Assembly: GCA_014529385.2 (NCBI GenBank)
Contig: CM043966.1
Coordinates: 44,340,537 to 44,404,536 of the forward strand
DNA from: Adiantum capillus-veneris
Lineage: Eukaryota > Streptophyta > Polypodiopsida > Polypodiales > Pteridaceae
Reading direction: 5' to 3'
DNA length: 64,000 bases
Shown: positions 48,613 to 58,931 of the stretch, piece after piece
How positions within the stretch are numbered: the stretch's first letter is position 1
Layout of the letters: each line of letters begins with the position of its first letter
Translations under genes and position numbers: made by a program
The notes under the pieces: model-generated
Seen by the model: the letters and a program-made list of their open reading frames with translations, nothing else
Database searches by the model: none
What the model was told of the DNA's origin: nothing

Positions 48613-50640
48613 ATGAATTTGAGATCAGGAAGATACATTGTTAGAGACCAGAAGGTGGCAGGTGACCAAGGTAGCGTAGTGTCCACCGAAGAGAGTGTAA
48701 CTCAGGCAAGGTTAGATCCACTAGCACTGATTATTGAGGAAGGTAGTGATACTGACACTTCGTCAGACAAATATTTATTCATGATGGGTAGCCAACAGCC
48801 AGGAGGTTTCACCTATGATGGACCTATGCGAGGGGGGAGCACCTCCCAAAATCCTTTAAATGATTCCAGGCTTACGGTGATCTTCTTAGAGGGAACAAAC
48901 TCAAGAGGAGCCCTAGTCTATTCTGACTATCAAGGCCGCAAGTGCATTTGTATTGAAGAGAGGCCAGCACAAAGATTGGAGATAATCCGTGTGTATGATG
49001 ATGGAGATAGATTCCGAGACGAAAAGGGAAACCACTATTTAATAGTTAGCAACCCTGAAGATTACAACAGATATGGAGACAATGTGGCTAAAAGGAAAAT
49101 GGTTTCAGAAATTCAAGAGCCGCCACCAAACATCGATCGGCACGGAGCTATTTTTATGTACGATAAGAAAACAATCAGGGTTCCAACTTATAACGAGAAT
49201 GTGGGAATTTACAAACACGAGAGCGAGGGTATTGTCTCTTACTTTCGCAGTAAAGAACCATACGTAGACGAACTAAGCAAAGACAAGGTTCTTTACTTAT
49301 TCTCTTATGAAACTGCTACGGGGAAGGGCATAGTTTTTGTTGATAGATATGGGCGAGAATACCAACGTATTCTTCTAGAGGAAGTAGAAAGAGCAACAGG
49401 TCCAGGAGCATCAGCATATGCCCCTGAGGAAATGCCGAGAGCCGCCCACACCCCAAGCAAGTCAACGAATCCATTTTCAGATGAGTATGACGCTACATCA
49501 CATTCCACCAGACCACAAGCATTCAACAACCAAGACCAACCAGCAAACCAGCCATCATTGCAGGCATGGCTTCGACAAAGTGCAACAATGGAACCAGACC
49601 GAAACCGAGACGGGTATCCAGCCGCACGAGGGCTTAGGGATTTGCAAGAACCCCCACACTAATGAAGGTATCAAGAAGAGAGTAAGCCAAAGACACAAGG
49701 GTCGATCGAGCTTGGAGTACCACCCATGGAACGAGTTCGAAGAGAAGGACCACCTCCCGCGAGAACCGTTAGAAATTATGGCTTAGGAGCACCGTTGGGC
49801 GAGGAACCAGCCTATTACAGAAGGCCTGAGGAGGGGTATAGACTTGGACGGGGTGATCCAACGATGAGGTTTGTAGACCATCGCAGAATTAGACCTTCTC
49901 AAGTGCAAAAATGGGTAAACAAGAAATACACAGGAAACAGAGACCCAAGAGATCATGTAGCAGCCTTTGTGCATGCGATTAGAGCCGAAGAGGTGTTAGA
50001 CTTTCGTACCCAATTCGCAGGGTTTGGACTAACCCTAGAGGATGATGCTGCAACTTGGTTTGACTCTGTGGAGCGTAGAGACTTTGAGTCGATGGAGGAA
50101 GTGTTTGACGAGTTTATTGAGGAATTCTCTCAAAGGGGAATAGCTCATAATACCGTCTCACAAATCCATAAATTCAAACAAAAAGATGGAGAATCTATAC
50201 GGAAGGTAGCCCTAAGACTAAAAAGATATGTTAAGTTTTGTCCTGTTGAAGAACTGCCAACTCAGTCCAGACTTATGCTGATATTCATCCAAGGACTGAG
50301 GAATGCAGATCTCCAGAAAGACTTACATATGAATAGGAGCACTACGTTGAATGAGTTGACCAAGGAAGCTTTGTACCTTGTGGACAATTGTGCCGTCTAC
50401 AAAGAAGGGGAGTTCAAGGACCTTGATGACGATTCATCTTCACAGCAAAGTGGGAAGAAGTCCTCCAAGACAACACTGAAAGGAGAAATAGCGGTAAACC
50501 AGGAGCAGCTCATAGATGAAGTGCTAAAAAGATCAACTTGTACGCCAAACCCCAGGCTAAACAGCCCAAGTGGTGTTCTACTGAACAAAAATGGACAAAC
50601 CATGGAACCGAGGAATGTTACTATAACAAGGGATATGTAA
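48613..50640 (+). pseudogene. Element B Gag, N-terminal and capsid parts
   Basis: The likely start is ATG 48613 (MNLRSGRYIVRD), in the same frame as an earlier ATG at 48601. The first about 350 codons form an unfamiliar domain (KCICIEERPAQRLEIIRVYDD, GNHYLIVSNPEDYNRYGDN, VLYLFSYETATGKGIVFVD), also present in the remnant at 8.9-9.5 kb. Two adjacent stops (TAA 49660, TGA 49663) follow. The same frame then gives the capsid: RIRPSQVQKWVNKKYTGNRD, LEDDAATWFDSVERRDF, IEEFSQRG and LIFIQGLRNADLQKD. A frameshift near 50,535 moves the nucleocapsid to the next frame. Confidence 0.8.
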
Positions 50641-52238
50641 GAGAGAGACCTTATGCTCCCCAAGCTCCTGTAGCTTCCCCTCAAGTTCCACCTATGCCTA
50701 GATATCAAGCAGGCAACTTACCAGGACCTGTAGGTGTAGAGAGACCACAACCGGTGTTGGGGCAACAACCACCCCTACCAAGATTACGACCAGTTGGTGT
50801 AAGATACACCCCAACGGTAACTGAATCAGAAGAAAAGGCTTTGGTGCCTATGCATGCATATTATGAGGATCCCAACGGATATGCGGTGAACCCTATCTAT
50901 TATCCGTCGGAAGAACCCTCGACACCAGAACCATGGAGCATGATAGGGAATCAAGGACCTCCAACTACTGCATAGGCCGCAGGAGAAGGAAGATATAGCT
51001 TAGATGAACGAACATTGTTGTTCATAGCCAATGGAGGCATGGGCGGACAAAGACAGGCTTACCGGCAACGAGCAGCTCAAGGAGCACCTCAACAACCCAA
51101 GGGCTCCTGTTACAAGTGTGGCGGAGACCATTGGCTGAGAGACTGTCCTCATGATGAAATCATTAGAGTCAACGCGTATTGCCCAGAATGTGGAATTACT
51201 CATTTGATTCCCGATTACCCTAAAAACGCGAGTAAAGGAGCAAAAACCACCTTGAACCTGTTGGAAACAGTACCTTCGAGTGGAGTATCGGAAAATGAAA
51301 CAATCATACCTGTTTAGGCGGTAACCCGGGCCCAAGCCCAAAGAAGGACAAACGAACCCATAATAGAAGAACCAAAAATAGATACCCAAAGTTCAGAAAT
51401 GAAAAATCAGAGAAGCACTTGGAAAGCAAGAAAAGCGCGTTGGAAAGCAAAGAAAGAACGAGAGCAAACAGCCCTATCCGATGAGTTGAAACATACAAAG
51501 AACAGATTGGAGCGGTTAGAAGATCTAGCTAGCCTAAGCTCACACACCACAACAGCCATAGCACCAAAGGAAATAGCTGAGCCCAAAAGTGCAGGATCAA
51601 GAGGATCTGTACTAGCAGACAAGGTAAACGAGCAGCTGGATGCGCTTCTAAAAGCTTATGAAGCTCGACTTAAAAAAAACCAGACCCAGGAGCAAAGGTG
51701 GATGACATACCCATATGTGGAAATAGAAAAACAAAGGTTGGATATGTGTAAAAAGATGATCGAGACGGCTCAATCATTGATGGAAGACCCGTTGGGAAAA
51801 CCGGCAAATTGCCATGATGCGCCAGTTCCAACCCCTATCCAACCAACATTAGAGAAACATGAGGAAACAAAGGAAAGGCTCACTAATGAATATGAGTCCA
51901 GAGGAGAGCCTATCATAGTGTCAAATACCACCGATGAGGCAAGTGACGGGGTCCATCCTAAAATATTGGCAGAAATGGGAAAGGACGGTAACGGTCTAGA
52001 TGATCTGTGGAAGCAAATCAGAGAGGCCAACGAGGCTAATAGGATGAATGACCACATGAATAGCATGAGAAAAGAAAAGAACGTGATCTTACCTCCTATT
52101 GAAGAATTTGAGGCAAGATCACAAATGAACTTTGAGATACATTCACAAGGGGGAGACCAAGGATCTATTAGTTTGGGGCACAGTCAACCAGACTCTTTGA
52201 GAACTTTACCCTCTTACCTAGGAGAATATGAAGCTTAG
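50535..52238 (+). pseudogene. Element B Gag nucleocapsid and tail
   Basis: Starts with a knuckle-like WTNHGTEECYYNKGY, followed by a Pro-rich linker, then two knuckles: CYKCGGDHWLRDC is intact (C-x2-C-x4-H-x4-C), and CPECGITHLIPDY has lost its last Cys. A Lys/Arg/Glu-rich coiled segment (WKARKARWKAKKEREQ onward) and a long acidic tail follow. In-frame TAG codons are at 50973, 51315 and 52236. Because the frame continues on both sides, they look like point mutations. Confidence 0.75.
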
Positions 52239-52244
52239 TCGGAA

Positions 52245-52967
52245 GTGAGAGCAATCCCATCTCAAAGACTTTCTTCTAACAAGGTGATGGATTCACAAGG
52301 ATTGATTGAGCTGTTATCCACCCCGGTGGCATGCACAATCACGTTAGCAGAACTCCCAAGGCTAAGGCCAAACATGTGGACCACAGTAGGAAAATGCCTA
52401 GAAAAATTTGGAGTGAAAGACCCCACCTTGAAACTACAAGAAGGAATCAGGGAATTGGACAGGCCTAACCTAAACACTAGGCCGGTACCATTGAATAAGG
52501 TTGGAGAATATTGTGAGGGAGAAGACCGAAACACGACGCTACCAGTAGAATTCCAAGGAGTAGTTTCCAAAGCCATTCTTGATAGTGGAGCGGGAGTTGC
52601 TATCGCCACAAAGGAAATCTGGAAAAAATGGAGAAAACCATCTCTGAGGGCTACCAGAATGAAGCTGCAGTTGGCATATGGTTTCATGGAGAAGCCTCTC
52701 GGACTCTTGGAAAAAGTAATTGTCACTTCGTGCGGGATCGAGTATGAGCATACATTTGCAATAGTCGATTTCGACAAAAAGAACAATTATGAGATAATCT
52801 TGGGACGACCATTCATGCGACAACTGAAGATGGTCCAAGGTTGGGGTTATGACCACATATACCTCAGACATGGCGAGACGACAACTAAAATACAACTGAA
52901 AGACCATAGTTACAAAGATGTAAACCAAACACCGGTGGAAGAGTTTGATTCGGCTACAATAGCATGA
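52245..52967 (+). pseudogene. Element B first retropepsin
   Basis: Same frame as the Gag tail. VVSKAILDSGAGVAIATKEIW carries a complete DSG active site, and YEIILGRPFMRQLKMVQGW is the ILGRP block. The order and spacing match element A protease. A TGA at 52965 and a TAA near 53,049 follow in frame. The domain itself is uninterrupted, so its sequence could fold as an active monomer. Confidence 0.85.
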
Positions 52968-53675
52968 TCAGAACTACCAGCATGGTTGGGGCAACCAAAA
53001 GAGCTATGGATGTGCGGAGCTTCACATTGTGGAAGCTTAAAGAAAGAGTAATGCATCTTAGAAAGAGCAATTGAGGACAAGGAGTATATTCCGGAACCCT
53101 TCCCTGAAGATGCCTTGGAGCCTCTAGAATGGGAACACATACTGGCAACATTAGATGTCTATACCATTACCGACAGTCCAACAACAAAATTTTGCGATAA
53201 GGATGGTTACGATGTGCTACCCTATTACATGGTAAGCGTGGTGCCAGAAAGAGAGACGGTAGAACCTCCAGAACAAGAAGAGTTTTACAATTCTTCTGAG
53301 AAATTGGAAGTAAATGATGAGGCAGATAATGAGTGTTCGGACACCTCCAGTGAGCGTGGGAATGAAGCCGAGAATATCAAGTTTTATGATTTTGATAATC
53401 AACACCCTAGACGCCAAGAACGCTATAGGAGGAAAAGAGCCGGAAATAAAGCGAGAGAGAACCTGATGCCCAGGATAAAAGGTAAAACTCACTATTTGAT
53501 GCTTGTGAAAGCAGAGGATTGTGTGAAAGATCAAATATCAGGGAAATTCTCAGAAAATCGAAAAGAACGAACGCGAGAAGAAATAAAACAAGAAAGAAAA
53601 TCTAGGACTTAAACAAAATCACAAAAATCTGAAAAATCAAAAAAAGAACCAACAAAAGACAAAGAGTGGACCAAA
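52968..53675 (+). pseudogene. Element B protease-RT spacer
   Basis: The frame continues as a charged spacer (SELPAWLGQPKELWMCG, then FCDKDGYDVLPYYMVSVVPE, then a Lys/Arg-rich stretch), with stops near 53,049 and at 53,610. No enzymatic motif is visible. Confidence 0.6.
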
Positions 53676-54470
53676 CTAGAGCGTAAACAGAAATACCAAG
53701 AATTGAAACGGTCTTTGAAGGAGATATGGACTACTGAAGAGGATAGTGATGGTAAAGGGGAGTCTGAAAAGGGCAACATGAACGTACCACCACACTATAG
53801 GAAATTTACTATCCAGGATAAAAAAATCATCATGACACCACCAATCCGGGAGAGAACCAACCAAGAATCTTACCATGGGCCTGAAAATGTAAAAAGAATA
53901 GACCTCGCAGAACTAGGTGAAAACCCTCAGCCGGTCTATATAGCTAATGATTTAGAGCCTAAGGAGGAAGCACAACTAATACAACTTCTCACGAAGTATA
54001 AAGATGTGTTCGCTTGGTCCTATAAAGACCTCAAAGGAGTTGATCCATTGATATGCCAACATACAATTCCTTTAAAATCGGATGCAAAACCTAGCAAACA
54101 ACGTCCTTATACATATAATAACACATTTGCCAAGCGAATCAAAGAAGATATTGATAAGCTGATGGACGCTGAGTTCATCTATGAAATTGAACATACAGAT
54201 TGGGTTTCACTCATAGTGATAGTTCCCAAGAAGAATGGAAAACTGCGAGTGTGTGTAAACCTCAAAAAGGTGAATGCGGCAACCATAAGGGATAATTATC
54301 CCTTACCAATCACAGAACATGTCCTTGAGCGAGTGGCCGGGAAACGGGCTTATTCCTTTTTGGATGGGTTTTCAGGATACAACCAATTGGCAATAGTAAG
54401 GGAGGATCAACACAAAACAGCTTTTGCCACAGAATGGGGGATTTATGCATATCGAGTTATGCTAGTCAAT
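53676..54470 (+). pseudogene. Element B reverse transcriptase, core deleted
   Basis: The frame reads LTKYKDVFAWSYKDLKGVDPLICQH, EIEHTDWVSLIVIVPKKNGKLRVCVNLKKVN, AYSFLDGFSGYNQLAIV and TEWGIYAYRVM. It then jumps straight to LVNLEWTNECETSF, which belongs after the RT thumb. The PFGLTNAP and YxDD blocks are missing: about 140 codons, judging from the remnant at 0.55-0.97 kb. The junction lies at about 54,458-54,474 and the frame is kept across it. Such an RT cannot polymerise. Confidence 0.88.
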
Positions 54471-55010
54471 TTGGAATGGACCAATGAGTGTGAAACTTCA
54501 TTCCAAAGGCTGAAGGAAAACCTTATATCCGCACCTGTGCTAAAGGCACCAGATTGGGACAAGATATTCCATGTTCACATTGATGCTTCAGCATATTCCA
54601 TTGGAAGCATTCTAGCTCAACCTGGAGACAGAACAATGGATTTTCCAGTTTGCTATGCGAGCTGATAGTTAAACAGTGCAGAAAAGAACTACACAACCAC
54701 CGAGAGGGAAGGGTTAGGAATGATTTATGCTGTAAAGAAATTTTGGCATTATTTGCTTGCAAACAAATTTGTGTTCTTCACGGATCATCAAGCTCTTTTA
54801 TACCTAGTAAATAAACCTTGCAATACAGGGAGAATCGTATGCTGGTTTATTATATTGCTAGAATTTGACTTCACAGTGGTGGTCAAAAAGGGGAAAACCC
54901 ATCTGCGAGCTGATCATCTTTCAAGAATAAACAACGGGGAAGCTCCTCAAGGGGTAGATGATGACATACCAGATGCTTATCTTTTCAACATTGAAATGGT
55001 ACCCAAATGG
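54471..55010 (+). pseudogene. Element B RNase H, with twin stops
   Basis: All RNase H landmarks are present: HVHIDASAYSIGSILAQPG (Asp), NYTTTEREGLGMIYAVKKFWHYLL (Glu), FVFFTDHQALLYLVNKPC (Asp) and HLRADHLSR (Asp). TGA and TAG sit side by side at 54663-54668; the copy at 60,246 has CGA CAG at this site, so both are C-to-T changes. Apart from the stops the domain is well preserved. Confidence 0.88.
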
Positions 55011-55740
55011 TCTCAGGAAATAGTTAGCATTCTTTCCTTTGGAAGTGAGTTTGATAATACAGGATGTAGATCCAAACAACGAACAATTCGACAAACAAAA
55101 AACTTGCAGTTGATAGCACGATGGCTGTATCATCTTGAATCTGACCTAATCCTACGATTATGTATAAATTCAAATGAATTCGAGTGCTACCTGGAAGAGG
55201 CACATGTCCAGGGTTGTGCATTTCATTGTTCGACAATAAAAACACACCAGAGACTGAAACAATTAGGGGTTTATTGGACAACTATGTATGCGGATACACA
55301 TTCTTATGTTACCAATTGTACAGTATGTAGTGCCAAACGACCAGTGGATCACGCAACTTTGTTTTGGGTGAACATAGCACCTACATGGAGTCAATACATC
55401 ATTGACTTCCTAACCAATAGAACATTCCATGAGAACATTACAAGAGCACAGGAGAAATCTATAGAGCTGGAAGCTCGTGACTTTCAGTTAATTGGAAATC
55501 AACTCTATAAATGGGGAAAGGACAACCAACTTAGAATCTGTGCAAGTGAAAGCGAATACCTACTGATTCTAGAACATGCACATAGCGGAGTAAGTGGAGG
55601 CCATTTTTCGGGCGATAAGACGGCAAAAATTGTCTTAACCGCAGGAATTTGGTGGCCTACATTGCACATGGATGCCAAATAGTTTATCAAACGTTGTGAT
55701 GCATGTCAACGCACCAAGGTACCAATCAAAAGAGATGAGA
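55011..55740 (+). pseudogene. Two tandem H2C2 zinc modules
   Basis: Between RNase H and the integrase core there are two zinc modules with identical spacing H-x6-H-x30-C-x2-C. The first starts at His codon 55203 (HVQGCAFH ... CTVC), the second at 55581 (HSGVSGGH ... CDAC); the offset is 126 codons. Each is preceded by a WSQ-I-LT type segment and an LxLIxxxLYxxxxDxxLRxC segment, so the whole about 126-residue unit is doubled, now quite diverged. A TAG at 55680 falls inside the second. Elements A and C have one module. Confidence 0.85.
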
Positions 55741-55754
55741 TTCCATTAAGGCCA

Positions 55755-56640
55755 ATGATGGGGGCAAGGGCATTTGCAAAATGGGGCATTGATTTTGTGG
55801 GACCTATATCACCCCCTGCATATCGCACCCATACCCAATATATCATTGTGGCTACGGACTATCTCACAAAATGGGTCGAAGCCAAAGCAACACAAAAAGC
55901 TGATGCACACACCACGGCTCAATTATTGTATGAGCATGTTGTTGTACGTTATGGGTTACCAATAGAAATTGTCAGTGACCGTGGAACACACTTCCTCAAT
56001 GAAGTCATTGAATATCTACTAGAGGATTTCATGGTCATACATAGGAAATCAGCACCATACCATCCACACGCCAATGGGCAAGCTCAGGCCACGAATAAAA
56101 CCCTATGTACGGTTCTCACTAACATAGTGTCAAATTCAAGGACCGATTGGGATCAACAGCTACACTCAACACTATGGGCATACAGGGTAGCTTACAAAAC
56201 CTCAATAGGAACAACACCATACAACATGGTGTTTGGGCTAAATGCTATACTACCCATAGAGTTTTTAATCCCAACTCTACGAGTAGCAACAATGTTGGAA
56301 TGGACAGGGCATGAACTCTGTTCAAGAATTAACAACCTTGTAAAGCTAGATGAACTCCGCTTACGAGCTGTCGCTTCGATCTATGCTAAAAGAGAAGACA
56401 AAAGGAAATTTTTGACAAACATGTGCGTACCAAAGAGTTTAAAACAGGTGATTACGTAGTTGTTTATACCTTGAAGCAACATGCCAAGAAACTTAAAAAG
56501 CGAGGGATGGGACCATTTGAGATTCATGATCGATCACAAAGTGGGGCTGTCAAGCTTGCTACATTAGCAGGTGAAGAGCTGCCATACTGGATTAGTGGGT
56601 GTCGACTAAGGAGATATCACCTACCACTCACACAGGAGAT
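55755..56640 (+). pseudogene. Element B integrase, catalytic Glu replaced by Gln
   Basis: Core blocks: KWGIDFVGPISPPA, VATDYLTKWVEAKA (first Asp), EIVSDRGTHFLNEV (second Asp) and NGQAQATNKTL, where Gln stands in place of the expected Glu (compare NGQAESTNKTL in element A). The C-terminal domain follows (FKTGDYVVVYTLKQHAKKLKKRGMGPFEI, RLRRYHLPL) after a frameshift near 56,400 that is absent from the second copy. The enzyme would be expected to be inactive. Confidence 0.85.
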
Positions 56641-57325
56641 GCTCCAACAAATTCATCACGGAAAGCAAAGAATGAAGGAGAAAGAGAGAGTACGGGAGGA
56701 AGCTCAAACCAAAGCACAAGAACGCATTGAAAAAAGACGGCTTCTGCGACAACAACAACAAAGTAAATCACCATTGAGAATCAATGCCATTCGACTGATG
56801 AACTTGGAGGAGGAAACAGTAGAGCCAATAAATACAGTCAAGGTGGGCAACAATCAAGTTGAATCAACAGCCTTGCTCCAATCGGGTGCTCAAGCAAATT
56901 TGATCTCTTATGGATTATACCAACAGCTCCAAGTCACAGATCAACTTCATCCTACTCCCCAAGTGCTGGAAAGTAGCACATCACACCCATTGAAAACATT
57001 AGGGTGGATTATATTGCATATACAGTTACATCAATATATTTACCCACACAAATTCTATGTGGTGATAGATGAAAGCACACAACAACCAATGATGCTAGGG
57101 CAACCTTGGCAAAAAGCATACAATGTCCAGATAGAGTGGAAAGCACAGGCGGTCACAATCCAGCAAGAACACGAACAACAGGTGATAGCTTTTGCTCAAA
57201 AGGACCATCAGGATCAAATGCAAGCCATGCAATCACTGGCAACAAAGACAAAAGAACAAATACCCTCAAAGATCAACATGAAACCTGAGACCAACAACCA
57301 GGTAAAGGCCAACCATGCTAATTAG
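56641..57325 (+). pseudogene. Second retropepsin-like domain after integrase
   Basis: In the same frame as the integrase C-terminal domain, after a Lys/Arg/Glu-rich linker, comes VKVGNNQVESTALLQSGAQANLIS. In the other copy the centre reads LLDSDAQANLIS, so the consensus is LDSGAQANLIS, a retropepsin active-site loop. Further on, HPLKTLGWIILHIQLHQ and HKFYVVIDES resemble protease strands, and PMMLGQPWQKAYN fits the LGxP block. Each copy has lost a different active-site residue. The domain adds to the normal protease at 52.2-53.0 kb. A TAG ends it at 57323. Confidence 0.75.
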
Positions 57326-57906
57326 AGACAGCTGAAATCACCGGCTACAATGCAAGAATCTAGGCTACGAAAACAAGCTAAAGAAGTATGGATACAGAAG
57401 GATAGAAAGGCCATGGCTGGAAAGACACAATGTCACAACCGACTTCCAAAAAAGCAGACGGTGCAACCCAAAACGAAGGTAACCAGGCAGATATGGATTC
57501 CAAAGAAACGGCTTAGCCAAAACTCAAATGTCACTCACATTTGGATACCAAAGCAAAAGACAAGGGAAATACCTACGGTACAAGCAACAATGGAAAGCAC
57601 ACATCTACAGTTCAATAGGGAGAACAATATAAGTGGGTGCCGATAACAGACAAACCAGTGGCAAACAAGAAAGTGCCAAACCATCTACAAAATTTGGCAG
57701 CACCAAACTACCAATGGAAAGCCAAGGCCATAAGGCCCATAGCTATCACGTCCCAGCCAATTCTATCCTCACAAACAGCTACGACTCCATCAACAGTGTT
57801 GGCAGAGCATTTGCATCTTGCCAAAAAGACAATTAAACAGAGAGAAATAGAGTTACAGCTGCTACTTACCATGAAAGTAGGAAGCCTCGACCACGAATGC
57901 CAATAA
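57326..57906 (+). pseudogene. Basic WxPK-repeat tail of element B polyprotein
   Basis: The frame continues past the TAG as a Lys/Gln-rich tail with spaced motifs VWIQKDRK, IWIPKKRL, IWIPKQKT and YKWVPIT (the last after an indel near 57,628 in this copy). I know no domain of this kind at the end of a gypsy polyprotein. The region is duplicated at 58.05-58.7 kb and present in the second copy at 62.9-63.4 kb. Confidence 0.6.
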
Positions 57907-58059
57907 GCATCTTGCTTATTCCCTTCTCTTGCACAGCATTATTTTTCCATACATTGACCGAGTATGCATAAAATAGGGCCACATTAATTGGCCAGGCATT
58001 AGCTCGACTTTTTCAACCTATGCACGACACATACTCCGAGGCGAAACCATCAGGATCAA

Positions 58060-58683
58060 ATGCAAGCCATGCAATCACTGGCAACAAAGACAAAAGAACA
58101 AATACCCTCAAAGATCAACATGAAACCTGAGACCAACAACCAGGTAAAGGCCAACCATGCTAATCAGAGACAACTGAAATCACCGGCTACACTGCAAAAA
58201 TCTAGGCTACCAAAAGAAGCTAAACAAGTATGGATGCAGAAGGATAGAAAGGCCATGGCTGGAAAGACACAATGTCACAACCGACTTCCAAAAAAGCAGA
58301 CGGTGCAACCCAAAACCAAGGTAACGAGGAAGATATGGATTCCAAAGAAATGGCTTAGCCAAAACTCAAATGTCACTCACATTTGGATACCAAAGCAAAA
58401 GACAAGGAAAATACCTACGGTACAAGCAACAATGGAAAGCAGACATCTGGAGGTCAACAGGGAGAACAGATATAAGTGGGTGCCAATTACAGACAAACGA
58501 GTGGCAAACAAGAAAGTGCCAAACCATCTACAAAATTTGGCAACACAAAACTACCAATGGAAAGCCAAGGCCATAAGGCCCATAGCTATCACATCCCAGC
58601 CAATTCTATCCTCACAAACAGCTATGACTCCATCAACAGTGTCGGCAAAGCATTTTCCTCTTGCCAAAAAGACAATTAAATAG
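58060..58683 (+). pseudogene. Duplicated WxPK tail frame
   Basis: An uninterrupted 207-codon frame in the second half of the 841-base duplication. It covers the end of the second protease-like segment and the whole tail, with VWMQKDRK, IWIPKKWL, IWIPKQKT and YKWVPIT. Its CAG at 58165 is TAG in the first half and in the copy at 62,907. It starts without its own promoter or proper start, so it is a duplication product, not a gene. Confidence 0.7.
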
Positions 58684-58916
58684 AGAGCAGTAGAGTTGCA
58701 GCTGCTACTTACAAAGAAAGTAGGAAGCCTCGACGGCGAATGCCAATAAGCATCTTGCTTATTCCCTTCTCTTGCACAACATTAATTTTTCCATGCATTG
58801 ACCGAGTATGCATAAAAGAGGGCCACATTAATCGGCCAGGCATTAGCACGACTTTTTCAACCTATGCACGGCACATACTCCAAGGCAAAACCTTGTCGTC
58901 CGGGAGGACTCCGACT

Positions 58917-58931
58917 GGGAGGGGAGGGAGG
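58917..58931 (+). other. Purine tract, possible PPT and G-quadruplex
   Basis: GGGAGGGGAGGGAGG follows the coding region. It could serve as the polypurine tract, but the next bases (CATTCTC) do not start like the LTR at 45,834. Its G-runs fit a G-quadruplex. Confidence 0.45.

Larger units (their letters stand above)
57206..58891 (+). repeat. 841-base tandem duplication within element B
   Basis: The segment starting CATCAGGATCAAATGCAAGC at about 57,207 restarts at about 58,048; the junction is inside GGCGAAACC|ATCAGG. The second copy of the element (62.8-63.7 kb) has this segment only once. The two halves differ at scattered sites. Confidence 0.9.

Noticed and set aside
57106-57288. Short frames overlapping the second protease-like domain and their twins at 62690-62872
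   Set aside because: Shadow frames of the main reading frame, which has recognisable motifs.
48601-57325. A changed genetic code (TAR read as Gln) for the whole window
   Set aside because: Elements here also have TGA interruptions, one of which is TGG in the sister copy, so ordinary decay explains the stops better.
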